Source: Nitrospirota bacterium
GTDB taxonomy: Bacteria > Nitrospirota > Nitrospiria > Nitrospirales > UBA8639
DNA: 20,058 nucleotides
Direction: 5' to 3'
NCBI GenBank assembly: GCA_029881175.1
Contig: JAOUNC010000005.1
Span: 1-20,058, forward strand
The translations under genes were made by a program, and so were the position numbers. The notes beneath the pieces are model-generated. The model did not search any database. It was not told where the DNA came from and was given only the letters and a program-made list of their open reading frames with translations. How positions within the stretch are numbered: position 1 is the stretch's first letter; each line of letters starts with the position of its first letter. Below are positions 13,653 to 20,058 of this stretch, piece by piece.

Positions 13653-13667
13653 CCACGTTTCACGTGG
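13653..13667. terminator. Small hairpin after the M32 gene, weak terminator candidate
   Basis: CCACGT (13653-13658) and ACGTGG (13662-13667) pair around TTC, 86 bases after the peptidase stop. No T-run follows, so the role is doubtful. Confidence 0.25.
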
Positions 13668-13749
13668 TATTGCCAACAGCGGACACAATTCCCTCACGTC
13701 CTACACATGGCAATCCATATCTTTTAACTTAAATGAAGGAGCATCCGTC

Positions 13750-14058
13750 ATGAAATTCACATTCAAACCGCTGTCCACCCTGATGCTGGCCCTATGCCTG
13801 TCATTGGGCTTATTTCTTCCCATTACTGGGGCTATGGCTGCCATCAAAACGGATTTGAATACAGCAACCCTTGAACAGTTGGAAGCCGTGAAAGGTATTG
13901 GGCACGATACGGCACAAAATATTTTAGATTACAAAAAAGAACATGGAAATTTTGGCACGATGAATGATTTAGAGGCGGTCAGTGGGGTAGGAAAAGTACG
14001 CTTAGAAGCGTTAAATGAAGCCTTTATGGTTGAATCCTCCAAGAAGGGTGAAAAATAA
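13750..14058 (+). CDS. ComEA-like helix-hairpin-helix secreted protein
   Basis: The product has 102 residues. The ATG at 13750 has GAAGGAG at about nine bases. Residues 1-30 are a signal peptide ending AMA. The rest is a ComEA-type tandem helix-hairpin-helix: 'DLNTATLEQLEAVKGIGHDT' (35-54) with the G-I-G hairpin, then 'FGTMNDLEAVSGVGKVRLEAL' around a second hairpin (G-V-G). Such domains bind double-stranded DNA without sequence preference; ComEA acts in DNA uptake during transformation. Many small secreted ComEA-like proteins exist outside competence loci, and no other competence gene is nearby, so an uptake role is only possible. A long terminator hairpin follows directly. Confidence 0.85.
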   Translation: MKFTFKPLSTLMLALCLSLGLFLPITGAMAAIKTDLNTATLEQLEAVKGIGHDTAQNILDYKKEHGNFGTMNDLEAVSGVGKVRLEALNEAFMVESSKKGEK

Positions 14059-14085
14059 ATTTCTATGAAATAAGAATAAATCGGT

Positions 14086-14124
14086 CAACCGTTGCCCTTT
14101 CCCCAAACGAAAGGGCAACGGTTG
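14086..14124. terminator. 15-bp perfect hairpin, bidirectional terminator
   Basis: CAACCGTTGCCCTTT (14086-14100) and AAAGGGCAACGGTTG (14110-14124) are exact inverted repeats with a nine-base loop. It lies between convergent genes ending at 14058 and 14174. The minus-strand exit is followed by a T-rich stretch, while the plus-strand exit has only short T clusters. Confidence 0.75.
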
Positions 14125-14173
14125 CATTCTCAATCAACATTCATTTTTCCTTCCTTCAAAGACCCGATCCAGC

Positions 14174-14734
14174 TTAATACCCCATAGCCGCATTTAGCTT
14201 TTTGGCCTGGGCCGATGTCAGGGTAAAGGCTTCCGTGGTCTCCACACGAGATGGCACCAGCATAATCGTATGGAAGGAAATATCGCGAATCGCGAGCTTT
14301 TGCTCAGGATTATCTGCCGGACTTAACTCCACCGCCTCCACCGAACTCATGATTTCGCTGGTATCTTGCTGCCCATAGGCTTCCACCACCGTGCGAATCA
14401 TGTCCATAATCTGTTGATTCGTCTCATGCTCAGTGATTACCTGATCGACTAACTCAATGACAGGGTTCGCCTCTTCGGTCACATCAAAATTTTGAATCCG
14501 TTCTTTTCGACGCAGGAACAACAAATCATTATCCACATCCTTACTGAATGCGCCGTAAGGAAAACGCACAAATTCCCAATGCAAGCCCTTGAATCCTTTC
14601 CCTAACATTTGCAACTCCGCCAGAAATAACAACTGTTGCAATTTCACGTCACTCATCAAGCCCATGGATTCCGTCAAGTGCAAGGTATAAATCAACAAGG
14701 CCCGATCACTCGTTACTTCTATGGGTTTTCGCAT
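14174..14734 (-). CDS. SocA/Panacea (DUF4065)-like protein
   Basis: The product has 186 residues, with GGAGA just upstream of the ATG at 14732-14734. Residues about 12-75 resemble the SocA/Panacea (DUF4065) fold: 'LLIYTLHLTES' followed by 'VKLQQLLFLAELQMLGKGF' and 'LHWEFVRFPYGAFSKDVDND', where the 'K-L-Q-x-L-L-(F/Y)-L' helix and the 'F-x-x-x-P-Y-G-x-(F/V)-S' turn are the family's signature features. In Caulobacter SocA is a proteolytic-adaptor antitoxin; Panacea domains neutralise many unrelated toxins. Here no small toxin gene is adjacent: the divergent neighbour is a Fur regulator and the convergent one is ComEA-like. It may therefore be an orphan antitoxin-like adaptor or serve another role. 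The family call is moderate. Confidence 0.5.
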   Translation of the reverse strand: MRKPIEVTSDRALLIYTLHLTESMGLMSDVKLQQLLFLAELQMLGKGFKGLHWEFVRFPYGAFSKDVDNDLLFLRRKERIQNFDVTEEANPVIELVDQVITEHETNQQIMDMIRTVVEAYGQQDTSEIMSSVEAVELSPADNPEQKLAIRDISFHTIMLVPSRVETTEAFTLTSAQAKKLNAAMGY

Positions 14735-14780
14735 AGATTCTCCACATTTTCAGTTAACACCAGAAACTTCTATAAATTCC

Positions 14781-14809
14781 TTGACCCCATCAACCACTTG
14801 CGGTTTAAT
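14781..14809 (+). promoter_or_regulatory. Sigma-70 promoter of the Fur-family gene
   Basis: TTGACC (14781-14786, five of six) and TTTAAT (14804-14809, five of six) are separated by exactly 17 bases, giving a transcript start near 14816 and a leader of about 26 bases. This is the best sigma-70 match in the window. Confidence 0.6.
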
Positions 14810-14841
14810 AGTCCCTTCTTCATTCTTGGAAATCTCCTCCC

Positions 14842-15291
14842 ATGCCAAAACCCGTCAAAGAACTCGAACTGCTCAAATCCCATCTCACTAAAAACAGCCT
14901 AAAGCTGACCCGTCAGCGCGAATTAATCTTGACGACGTTTTTAAAATTAGAGCATGTCACCGCGGAACAGTTATATCATAATCTGGCCAAGAAAGACCCT
15001 CACATTGGACTGGCCACCATCTATCGAACCTTAAAACTCTTTTGTGAGATTGGCCTTGCCCAGGAGCGCCATTTTGGGACACAGACCCAATTTGATAATG
15101 TGGCGCACAAAGGCCATCATGACCATCTCATTTGTACTGAATGTGGGAAAATTGTGGAATTTAGCAATTGTCAAATTGAAGAGCTTCAAGAAGCCGTCGC
15201 CAAAAAAAACGGGTTTACCATAGAAACCCACAAACTAGAACTTTACGGCCTCTGCGATACCTGCCAGACAACATCCTCAAATCCTCAATAA
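14842..15291 (+). CDS. Fur-family metal-responsive repressor
   Basis: The product has 149 residues, typical of Fur/PerR. The N-terminal winged helix contains 'LTRQRELILTTF' (22-33) and the recognition helix 'GLATIYRTLKLFCEIGLAQE' (56-75). The dimerisation and metal part has 'HKGHHDHLICTECGKIVEF' (89-107) with His/Asp regulatory ligands, and two CxxC pairs (C98/C101 and C138/C141) that form the structural zinc site. Fur binds Fe(II) and represses iron-uptake genes; PerR is the peroxide-sensing paralogue and cannot be excluded from sequence alone. A Fur-box-like site precedes the iron ABC operon 120 bases downstream, which favours Fur. It has its own sigma-70 promoter and diverges from the SocA-like gene. 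Confidence 0.88.
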   Translation: MPKPVKELELLKSHLTKNSLKLTRQRELILTTFLKLEHVTAEQLYHNLAKKDPHIGLATIYRTLKLFCEIGLAQERHFGTQTQFDNVAHKGHHDHLICTECGKIVEFSNCQIEELQEAVAKKNGFTIETHKLELYGLCDTCQTTSSNPQ

Positions 15292-15411
15292 AGCATCCAT
15301 TCTTTCTTTCCTCCCTCTTTCTCCCACAGGCTTTACACCTATCCAGGCCTTTAGGATACGACCATAAAGATCTTGCTCCGCACGGGCAAGACATTGTAAG
15401 GTATTAATTAT

Positions 15412-15430
15412 GAAAATGATTATCCAAATC
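15412..15430 (+). promoter_or_regulatory. Fur box upstream of the iron ABC operon
   Basis: GAAAATGATTATCCAAATC matches the 19-base Fur consensus (GATAATGATAATCATTATC) at 14 positions, including the central AATGAT and ATC blocks. It lies 15 bases before the chosen ATG at 15446. A possible promoter (TTGTAA at 15394 and GATTAT at 15418, 18-base spacing) would place its -10 inside the box, so iron-loaded Fur would block the polymerase. Confidence 0.65.
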
Positions 15431-15445
15431 GATAGGAAATTCAAC

Positions 15446-16465
15446 ATGATTCCTTCCTTTTCATTGCCTTTGACTTTCATACTGTTGTGCTTTGGAATGC
15501 TAGGGGTTCCGGATCTGTATGCCGGAGAGTCGGTTGTGGTGTATTCGGGGCGGGCGGAGCGCCTCATTAAACCCGTGCTGGATCACTTTCAACAAACAAC
15601 CGGCACTACGGTGCAACTTCTGACCGCAGGTAGCACAGAATTGGTAAACCGATTACGTGCGGAGGGAGCCCAGTCCCCTGCTGATGTGTTTATCACGAAT
15701 GAGGCCGGTGCGTTGGAAATGGCGCGCCACCTCCACTTACTCCAACCAATTACCCTTCCGAGCGTGGCCACCACAATTCCCACCCAGTTTCGCGCACCTG
15801 ACAATAGTTGGATCGGGCTTTCCGGACGCATTTGGATTGTCGTGTACAACACCAATATGGTCGACCCTTCAACCATTCACTCTCTATTGGATCTGGCCAC
15901 ACCCTCATGGAAAGGGAAACTGGCCATCCCTAATGCCAGCAGCGAATATCTTCAAGCCGGTGCGTCGATGGTGCTTGCTGCCAAAGGGGAAAAGACGGCC
16001 GATGCCTTCTTGCAAGGCATTCGTGATAACGCCGGCAATGAGGTCTATGGAAAAAATCGGCAAATCGTAGATGCTGTGGCCAAGGGGAAAGTCGCCGTGG
16101 GTCTTGTGAATCACTATTATATCTTTCGCCATTTGGACACAGATCCCCAAGCGCCGGTCGCCCCTTTGATTACTGACCAAGACAACGATGGCATCGGTGC
16201 CATAATGAATGTGGCGGGCATTGGCCTTACCGCTCATGCCAAACACAGGTCCGCTGCCAACGAATTGATCACCTTTTTAATGTCCTTGACCGGGCAAGAA
16301 ATGTTTGCGAGCATCAATAAAGAATATCCGGTCAATCCTTCGATTCAGGCAGACCCTGTCTTACCCCCTTCTTCGTCGTTTCGCGCATCTACTATTCCCT
16401 TAACTCGACTTGCAGAACTTCGTGAACCCATCATCCAAACCATTGAACGCTTAGGCCTTCGCTAA
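15446..16465 (+). CDS. Fe(III) ABC transporter substrate-binding protein (FbpA/FutA-like)
   Basis: The product has 339 residues. I chose ATG 15446, with AGGAAA six to nine bases upstream, over the open ATG at 15410, because the earlier start would put the Fur box inside the gene and add a charged stretch before the signal peptide. Residues 1-26 are the signal peptide (DLYA before GE). The mature protein opens 'SVVVYSGRAERLIKPVLDHF' and has 'DVFITNEAGALEMAR' (80-94) and 'GLVNHYYIFRHL' (219-230). Tyr33 and the Tyr224-Tyr225 pair match the tyrosine iron ligands of FbpA/FutA proteins. It should bind ferric iron in the periplasm and hand it to the permease encoded ten bases downstream. Specificity for iron is supported by the Fur box and the neighbouring Fur gene. 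Confidence 0.88.
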   Translation: MIPSFSLPLTFILLCFGMLGVPDLYAGESVVVYSGRAERLIKPVLDHFQQTTGTTVQLLTAGSTELVNRLRAEGAQSPADVFITNEAGALEMARHLHLLQPITLPSVATTIPTQFRAPDNSWIGLSGRIWIVVYNTNMVDPSTIHSLLDLATPSWKGKLAIPNASSEYLQAGASMVLAAKGEKTADAFLQGIRDNAGNEVYGKNRQIVDAVAKGKVAVGLVNHYYIFRHLDTDPQAPVAPLITDQDNDGIGAIMNVAGIGLTAHAKHRSAANELITFLMSLTGQEMFASINKEYPVNPSIQADPVLPPSSSFRASTIPLTRLAELREPIIQTIERLGLR

Positions 16466-16475
16466 ACCTTCCAGG

Positions 16476-18062
16476 TTGTTGAACATCTGCCGCCATTTGT
16501 CTTTGACTCCTTTGTCGATCATGGCATTGGGGACCGCTGCGATTTTGACGTTTCCCCTGCTCTACGTCACCTACTCAGCCCTTACCGGCGATCTCTCACT
16601 CATCCCACGGCTCTGGGCCACACGCCTTCCGGAATTACTCACCAACACGATCTCGTTGGCACTTGGGGTCTCAATCACCACCTTGACGCTGGGCGTCTCC
16701 ACGGCCTGGGTCATCACGCGTTATCAGTTTTGGGGCCGCGCATTTTGGGATTGGAGCTTTGTGCTACCCCTGGCTATTCCATCATTCGTCTTAGCCTATA
16801 TCTATTCCTATTTGCTCGATACCGCCGGGCCGGTGGAGCAAGCCTGGCAATGGCTCACTCACTCCGATGCCCGAATCCCGTCTCCCTATGGTTTCATGGG
16901 CGCTCTTGTGGTCATGACACTCAACACCTTTCCCTATGTTTACTTGCTGGCTCGTGCGGCCTTCCAAAATTTCAATCTGTCCTTTGAAGAAGCGGCACAG
17001 GCCACAGGGGCCACGCGATGGGAAACGTTTTTTCGTGTCTCGCTTCCCCTCATCCGACCGGCACTGGTAGCCAGCATGTTCCTCGTGATTCTCTATGTGG
17101 TATCGGATTTTGGCGCCGTCTCCCTACTGCGATTTCAAACCTTCACGTATGCCATCTACCAACAAATTACCGGAAGATTTGACTACCAATCCGCCTCATT
17201 GCTGAGCCTTTTGTTGGTGGCCTTTGCCCTGATCTTTCTGTTTGCCGAACGCTGGTTCCGTACACAAAGTCGGTTTTATCAAACATCTGGTCGGGTCCGA
17301 ACCGCAACACCTAAACCCTGTTCGTGGACGAAAGCCATCGGGATCAATCTGGCCTTTCTATTCATTTTTTCTGCCGCCTTTGGCCTTCCAGTCCTGTTGC
17401 TCATTCAATGGACGTTCGCCGCATGGACCAGCGGCGAATTGGAGTCCTCCTTGGGTCGTTATATCTGGAACAGCCTCTTCCTGTCGGCCATCGCCGCCAC
17501 GGCCGCGCTGGCGTTAGGAACCCCTCTGGCCTATTTGGCTTCACGCATTCCGACGAGATTCCATTTAGCCTGCTTACAAGGTGCGTATATTGGATACGTA
17601 TTACCGGGACCCGTCGCAGCCCTTGCCCTCCTCATGGTGTTCACCAACACCCTGCCTTTTCTCTATGGGACTATTCTGGTTCTCATCCTGGCCTACGTTG
17701 TTCACTATTTGCCGGCAGGGCTACAAGCGATGGAATCAGCTTTGCAACAGGTGAATCCAAATCTAGAAGACGCTGCCCGCAATCTCGGAGCCAAAAGGAT
17801 TCGGACATTTACGCAGATCACTTTTCCCCTCGTCCGCAAAGGATTTTCGGCGGCTTGGTTGCTCATGTTTCTCCTCTGTATGAAAGAACTGCCTGCGACG
17901 TTGCTCTTACGTCCAATCGGGTTTGATACCTTGGCGGTGCGCATTTGGTTGGAAGCCAGCGAGGAGCTGTATCAGCTCGCCGCCCCTCCCGCGTTACTCA
18001 TCGTGCTTTTCACAATCCCTGCCGTCTTTTTATTGTCCAAAAAGAATTGGCAGGCAGACTAG
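16476..18062 (+). CDS. Fe(III) ABC transporter permease, fused two-domain
   Basis: The product has 528 residues. The TTG start at 16476 lies ten bases after the binding-protein stop; an ATG at 16521 is the alternative and would trim 15 residues without touching the first membrane segment much. The protein is a tandem of two inner-membrane permease domains (about 1-270 and 285-528), each with roughly six membrane helices and one EAA loop that docks the ATPase: 'EEAAQATGATRWETFFRVSL' (171-190) and 'EDAARNLGAKRIRTFTQITF' (431-450). Fused permeases of this kind are typical of FbpB/FutB ferric iron importers and of related thiamine systems. Two such domains in one chain suffice to form the channel. 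Confidence 0.88.
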   Translation: MLNICRHLSLTPLSIMALGTAAILTFPLLYVTYSALTGDLSLIPRLWATRLPELLTNTISLALGVSITTLTLGVSTAWVITRYQFWGRAFWDWSFVLPLAIPSFVLAYIYSYLLDTAGPVEQAWQWLTHSDARIPSPYGFMGALVVMTLNTFPYVYLLARAAFQNFNLSFEEAAQATGATRWETFFRVSLPLIRPALVASMFLVILYVVSDFGAVSLLRFQTFTYAIYQQITGRFDYQSASLLSLLLVAFALIFLFAERWFRTQSRFYQTSGRVRTATPKPCSWTKAIGINLAFLFIFSAAFGLPVLLLIQWTFAAWTSGELESSLGRYIWNSLFLSAIAATAALALGTPLAYLASRIPTRFHLACLQGAYIGYVLPGPVAALALLMVFTNTLPFLYGTILVLILAYVVHYLPAGLQAMESALQQVNPNLEDAARNLGAKRIRTFTQITFPLVRKGFSAAWLLMFLLCMKELPATLLLRPIGFDTLAVRIWLEASEELYQLAAPPALLIVLFTIPAVFLLSKKNWQAD

Positions 18063-18129
18063 GCCTCAGTACAATAGTTACTGAAAATTTTCCATATCTC
18101 TTTCTATTGATACAGACCAAATTGATCCC

Positions 18130-19215
18130 GTGGCTTCATCTACCGATACATCCTCCTCATCTACTCCGACACCGATGTTGGAATTGGAAAACATTACCTG
18201 TGGGTACCAGCCCAATGCCCCCACGGTTCACAACCTATCTCTCAAGCTTCAACCGGGAAATATTTTGTGCCTGTTAGGACCTTCAGGATGTGGGAAAACC
18301 ACCACGTTGCGCGCCATCGCTGGATTTGAAAAACTTGCCGCTGGAGAAATTCGCTTGCAAGGTCAGGTTCTGGCTTCGGTTTCGTTTCACCTGCCACCCG
18401 AACAACGTCGAGTGGGAATGGTCTTTCAAGAATATGCCTTATTTCCACATCTGTCTGTTGAGGATAACGTGGCGTTTGGGCTATACCATTGGCAAGCGGC
18501 GGACCGGGATGCCCGTGTTCAGTCTTTATTAGAGTTAGTCGGACTCAAAGGACTTGAACATCGCTTCCCCCATGAACTCTCTGGCGGCCAACAACAACGT
18601 GTGGCCCTGGCCCGTGCCTTAGCGCCCAAACCTCTCATGCTCTTGCTGGATGAACCGTTTAGTAATTTAGATCCGGATATGACCATCAAAATGCGGAAGG
18701 AGCTCTATCGAGTGCTACGGCAAACTAGGACCACGGCTATTCTTGTGACCCATGATCACGAAGAAGCCTTTGCCATGGCCGATCAGGTCGCGGTCATGCA
18801 AGAGGGGGTCTTAGTGCAATGCGATACTCCAGAGAGTATTTATCAACAACCCTCTTGCGCATTTGTGGCAGAATTTATCGGGCAAGCCAATACCGTTCCA
18901 GGTATCATTAACAATGGCGTCGTCGAAACGGAAATTGGGGCCTTCCCCCACCAGTCAAATTTTCACAGCGGCAGCCGAGTCCTGGTGATGATTCGTCCCA
19001 ATGAGATCCAATTTACTCCAGCTGAGAGGGGTTCAGGGCACATTGAAAGCCGTCAATTTCAGGGCTCGCAGACCCTCTATGGCATCCGTTTGGCATCTGA
19101 CCATCTGATTCACTGCTGCATGTCGCCAATTCCCGTGTATAATATTGATACTGTGGTAAAATTACAGGTCACCATCTCCCAAACCGTTCTTTTTCAACAA
19201 CCCGCTCTTTCGTAG
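18130..19215 (+). CDS. Fe(III) ABC transporter ATP-binding protein (FbpC/FutC-like)
   Basis: The product has 361 residues with GTG start at 18130; an ATG at 18175 (residue 16) is possible and begins right at the ABC fold, and neither has a clear ribosome site. Motifs in order are Walker A 'GPSGCGKTT' (54-62), Q-loop 'VFQEYALFPHLSVEDNV', signature 'LSGGQQQR' near residue 151, Walker B 'LMLLLDEPFSNLD', and the H-loop 'TILVTHDHEEAF' region. The C-terminal 100 residues form a TOBE_2-type domain ('VLVMIRPNEIQF'), as in the CUT1/Fbp/Pot branch. It powers uptake through the permease, from which it is separated by 67 bases. It is followed after 20 bases by the His-rich gene. Confidence 0.9.
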   Translation: MASSTDTSSSSTPTPMLELENITCGYQPNAPTVHNLSLKLQPGNILCLLGPSGCGKTTTLRAIAGFEKLAAGEIRLQGQVLASVSFHLPPEQRRVGMVFQEYALFPHLSVEDNVAFGLYHWQAADRDARVQSLLELVGLKGLEHRFPHELSGGQQQRVALARALAPKPLMLLLDEPFSNLDPDMTIKMRKELYRVLRQTRTTAILVTHDHEEAFAMADQVAVMQEGVLVQCDTPESIYQQPSCAFVAEFIGQANTVPGIINNGVVETEIGAFPHQSNFHSGSRVLVMIRPNEIQFTPAERGSGHIESRQFQGSQTLYGIRLASDHLIHCCMSPIPVYNIDTVVKLQVTISQTVLFQQPALS

Positions 19216-19235
19216 AGTGAAAGGAGGCTTTTCGC

Positions 19236-19901
19236 ATGACATCCAAACACGGCACGCATTGTTTTCGATTGATTTCTCTTTGGGCCGGTGTGCTCGGCTT
19301 GGTTCTCGGATTTCCCCTATTCGCCTTAGCGAGCGGCTATGGTCATGGGGATGTCCACCATGCCACAGGAACCACCTCACCTCATCAAGGATCCGGCATG
19401 CCGGGACATAGCTCGGGACACCCTGGAGGCAGCATCCACAGTGAACATGGAGCAAAAGGAATGATGCAGGATGAGAGTCACGGTTCCCACCAAAGTGCCT
19501 CAACCTTCATTGATCATATTTTGAAATACAAAGACGGGATGGCCATTACCGAAGACCAGGCAGCCAAACTACAAACCATTAAATCTGACTTTGAAAAAAC
19601 CAAGATTCGAATGAAGGCGGATATTAAGCTCACCAGCGTGGACCTCCATGACCTCTTGCGAGATGACAAGGGCTCACTCAATGACGTCGAAGCCAAACTG
19701 AAAAGCCTCTATGACATTCGCGCCGGACTGTATTTCGCATCAGTCAAAGCGAGTCGGGATGCTAAAGCCGTGTTAACGGAAGAACAACGCGCTCGGATGA
19801 AAACCGTTCATGACCGCATCAACGCGTACAAGAACACAGGCATGGGGAGCAAAGGCCATCCTGGTGGGTACCAACACCACGGAAAAGATCAGAAAAGTTA
19901 G
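19236..19901 (+). CDS. His-rich Spy/CpxP-like periplasmic metal-binding protein
   Basis: The product has 221 residues. The ATG at 19236 follows a perfect AAAGGAGG, and the gene starts only 20 bases after the ATPase stop, with no terminator between, so co-transcription with the iron transporter is likely. Residues 1-32 are a signal peptide ending ALA. Residues 33-88 are low-complexity Gly/His/Ser with ten His and several Met. Residues 90-200 are helical, with the LTxxQ-type motifs 'ITEDQ' (104-108) and 'LTEEQ' (180-184) that mark the Spy/CpxP/CnrX-like superfamily (periplasmic chaperones and heavy-metal sensors). The tail again has His (208, 214, 215). It may buffer or sense metal in the periplasm. 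That link to iron is inferred from position alone; copper, zinc or nickel are also possible. Confidence 0.75.
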   Translation: MTSKHGTHCFRLISLWAGVLGLVLGFPLFALASGYGHGDVHHATGTTSPHQGSGMPGHSSGHPGGSIHSEHGAKGMMQDESHGSHQSASTFIDHILKYKDGMAITEDQAAKLQTIKSDFEKTKIRMKADIKLTSVDLHDLLRDDKGSLNDVEAKLKSLYDIRAGLYFASVKASRDAKAVLTEEQRARMKTVHDRINAYKNTGMGSKGHPGGYQHHGKDQKS

Positions 19902-19925
19902 ACGATGCTATCAATCGAAGCAACT

Positions 19926-19957
19926 AAAAAAAAGGGGCCTTTATGGCCCCTTTTTTG
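19926..19957. terminator. Strong bidirectional Rho-independent terminator
   Basis: GGGGCC (19934-19939) and GGCCCC (19945-19950) pair around TTTAT, flanked by eight A on the left and six T on the right, so the stem extends with A-T pairs and works on both strands. It ends the iron operon after the His-rich gene and can end the minus-strand gene entering from the right edge. Confidence 0.9.
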
Positions 19958-20010
19958 TTTACCTCAGAAAAGAGGTTCGAAACGAGCACTTCAGCTCCAT
20001 CCATTTTTCT

Positions 20011-20058
20011 TCAGTGGTGGGGATCCTGAGGGTCGTGAGCCTTGTCATCTTTGGCTTG
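20011..20058 (-). CDS. C-terminus of a minus-strand gene, partial
   Basis: On the minus strand the codons from the right edge read Q-A-K-D-D-K-A-H-D-P-Q-D-P-H-H and then TGA at 20011-20013. The composition is charged and His-rich, and a bidirectional terminator lies 54 bases beyond the stop, as expected for the end of a real gene. Only 15 residues are visible, so no function can be given. Confidence 0.4.
   Translation of the reverse strand, partial: QAKDDKAHDPQDPHH

Noticed and set aside
14086..14124. The long perfect hairpin as a mobile or CRISPR-like repeat.
   Set aside because: It occurs once here and sits exactly between two convergent gene ends, so a terminator explains it.

Overview
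The window reads as chromosomal DNA of a Gram-negative bacterium of middling GC content. The best guess is the Nitrospirota (Nitrospira-like). This rests on two proteins ending in a PEP-CTERM sorting tail with a Trp-Arg-Trp basic end, on several secreted and lipid-anchored proteins, and on general sequence feel. It is an inference, because no rRNA or other phylogenetic marker lies in the window. No rRNA, tRNA, CRISPR array or prophage was seen.

Left part (1-5,076): a FecR-like secreted protein, cut by the left edge, is read on the minus strand. It is followed by a small lipoprotein with a HELHH metal-site-like motif, a secreted protein of unknown function on the minus strand, a large TPR plus beta-barrel outer-membrane protein, and a lamin-tail-domain PEP-CTERM protein. 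The last gene is preceded by a sigma-54-like promoter and a long inverted repeat that reaches into its ribosome binding site.

Middle part (5,060-9,781): a YdjM/DUF457 membrane hydrolase and a CocE-type lipoprotein hydrolase diverge across only 14 bases and share a CCTAGG core that serves as Shine-Dalgarno on both strands. Next come a membrane-anchored lytic-transglycosylase-like protein and, on the minus strand, a second PEP-CTERM protein with a von Willebrand A-like (DUF1194) domain and its own terminator. Directly upstream of that gene lies a transposon graveyard (9,779-10,900): a decayed IS630-family transposase and a decayed IS1380-like transposase C-terminus.

Right part (11,013-20,058): housekeeping-type genes for an O-methyltransferase, an M32 carboxypeptidase, a ComEA-like helix-hairpin-helix protein and a SocA/Panacea-like protein. 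Then comes an iron section: a Fur-family regulator with a good sigma-70 promoter, and a Fur-box-preceded Fe(III) ABC transporter of the FbpABC/FutABC type (binding protein, fused two-domain permease, ATPase). A His-rich Spy/CpxP-like periplasmic protein follows only 20 bases later, before the first strong terminator. The likely logic is that Fur senses iron and represses an operon that imports ferric iron through the periplasm, with the His-rich protein as a possible metal-buffering fourth member. The C-terminus of a minus-strand gene enters at the right edge.

The most unusual points are the regulatory architecture before the lamin-tail PEP-CTERM gene, the His-rich protein in the iron operon, the insertion-sequence remnant that runs up to the start codon of the vWA PEP-CTERM gene, and small dispersed palindromic repeats at about 7,571, 11,806 and 11,841.
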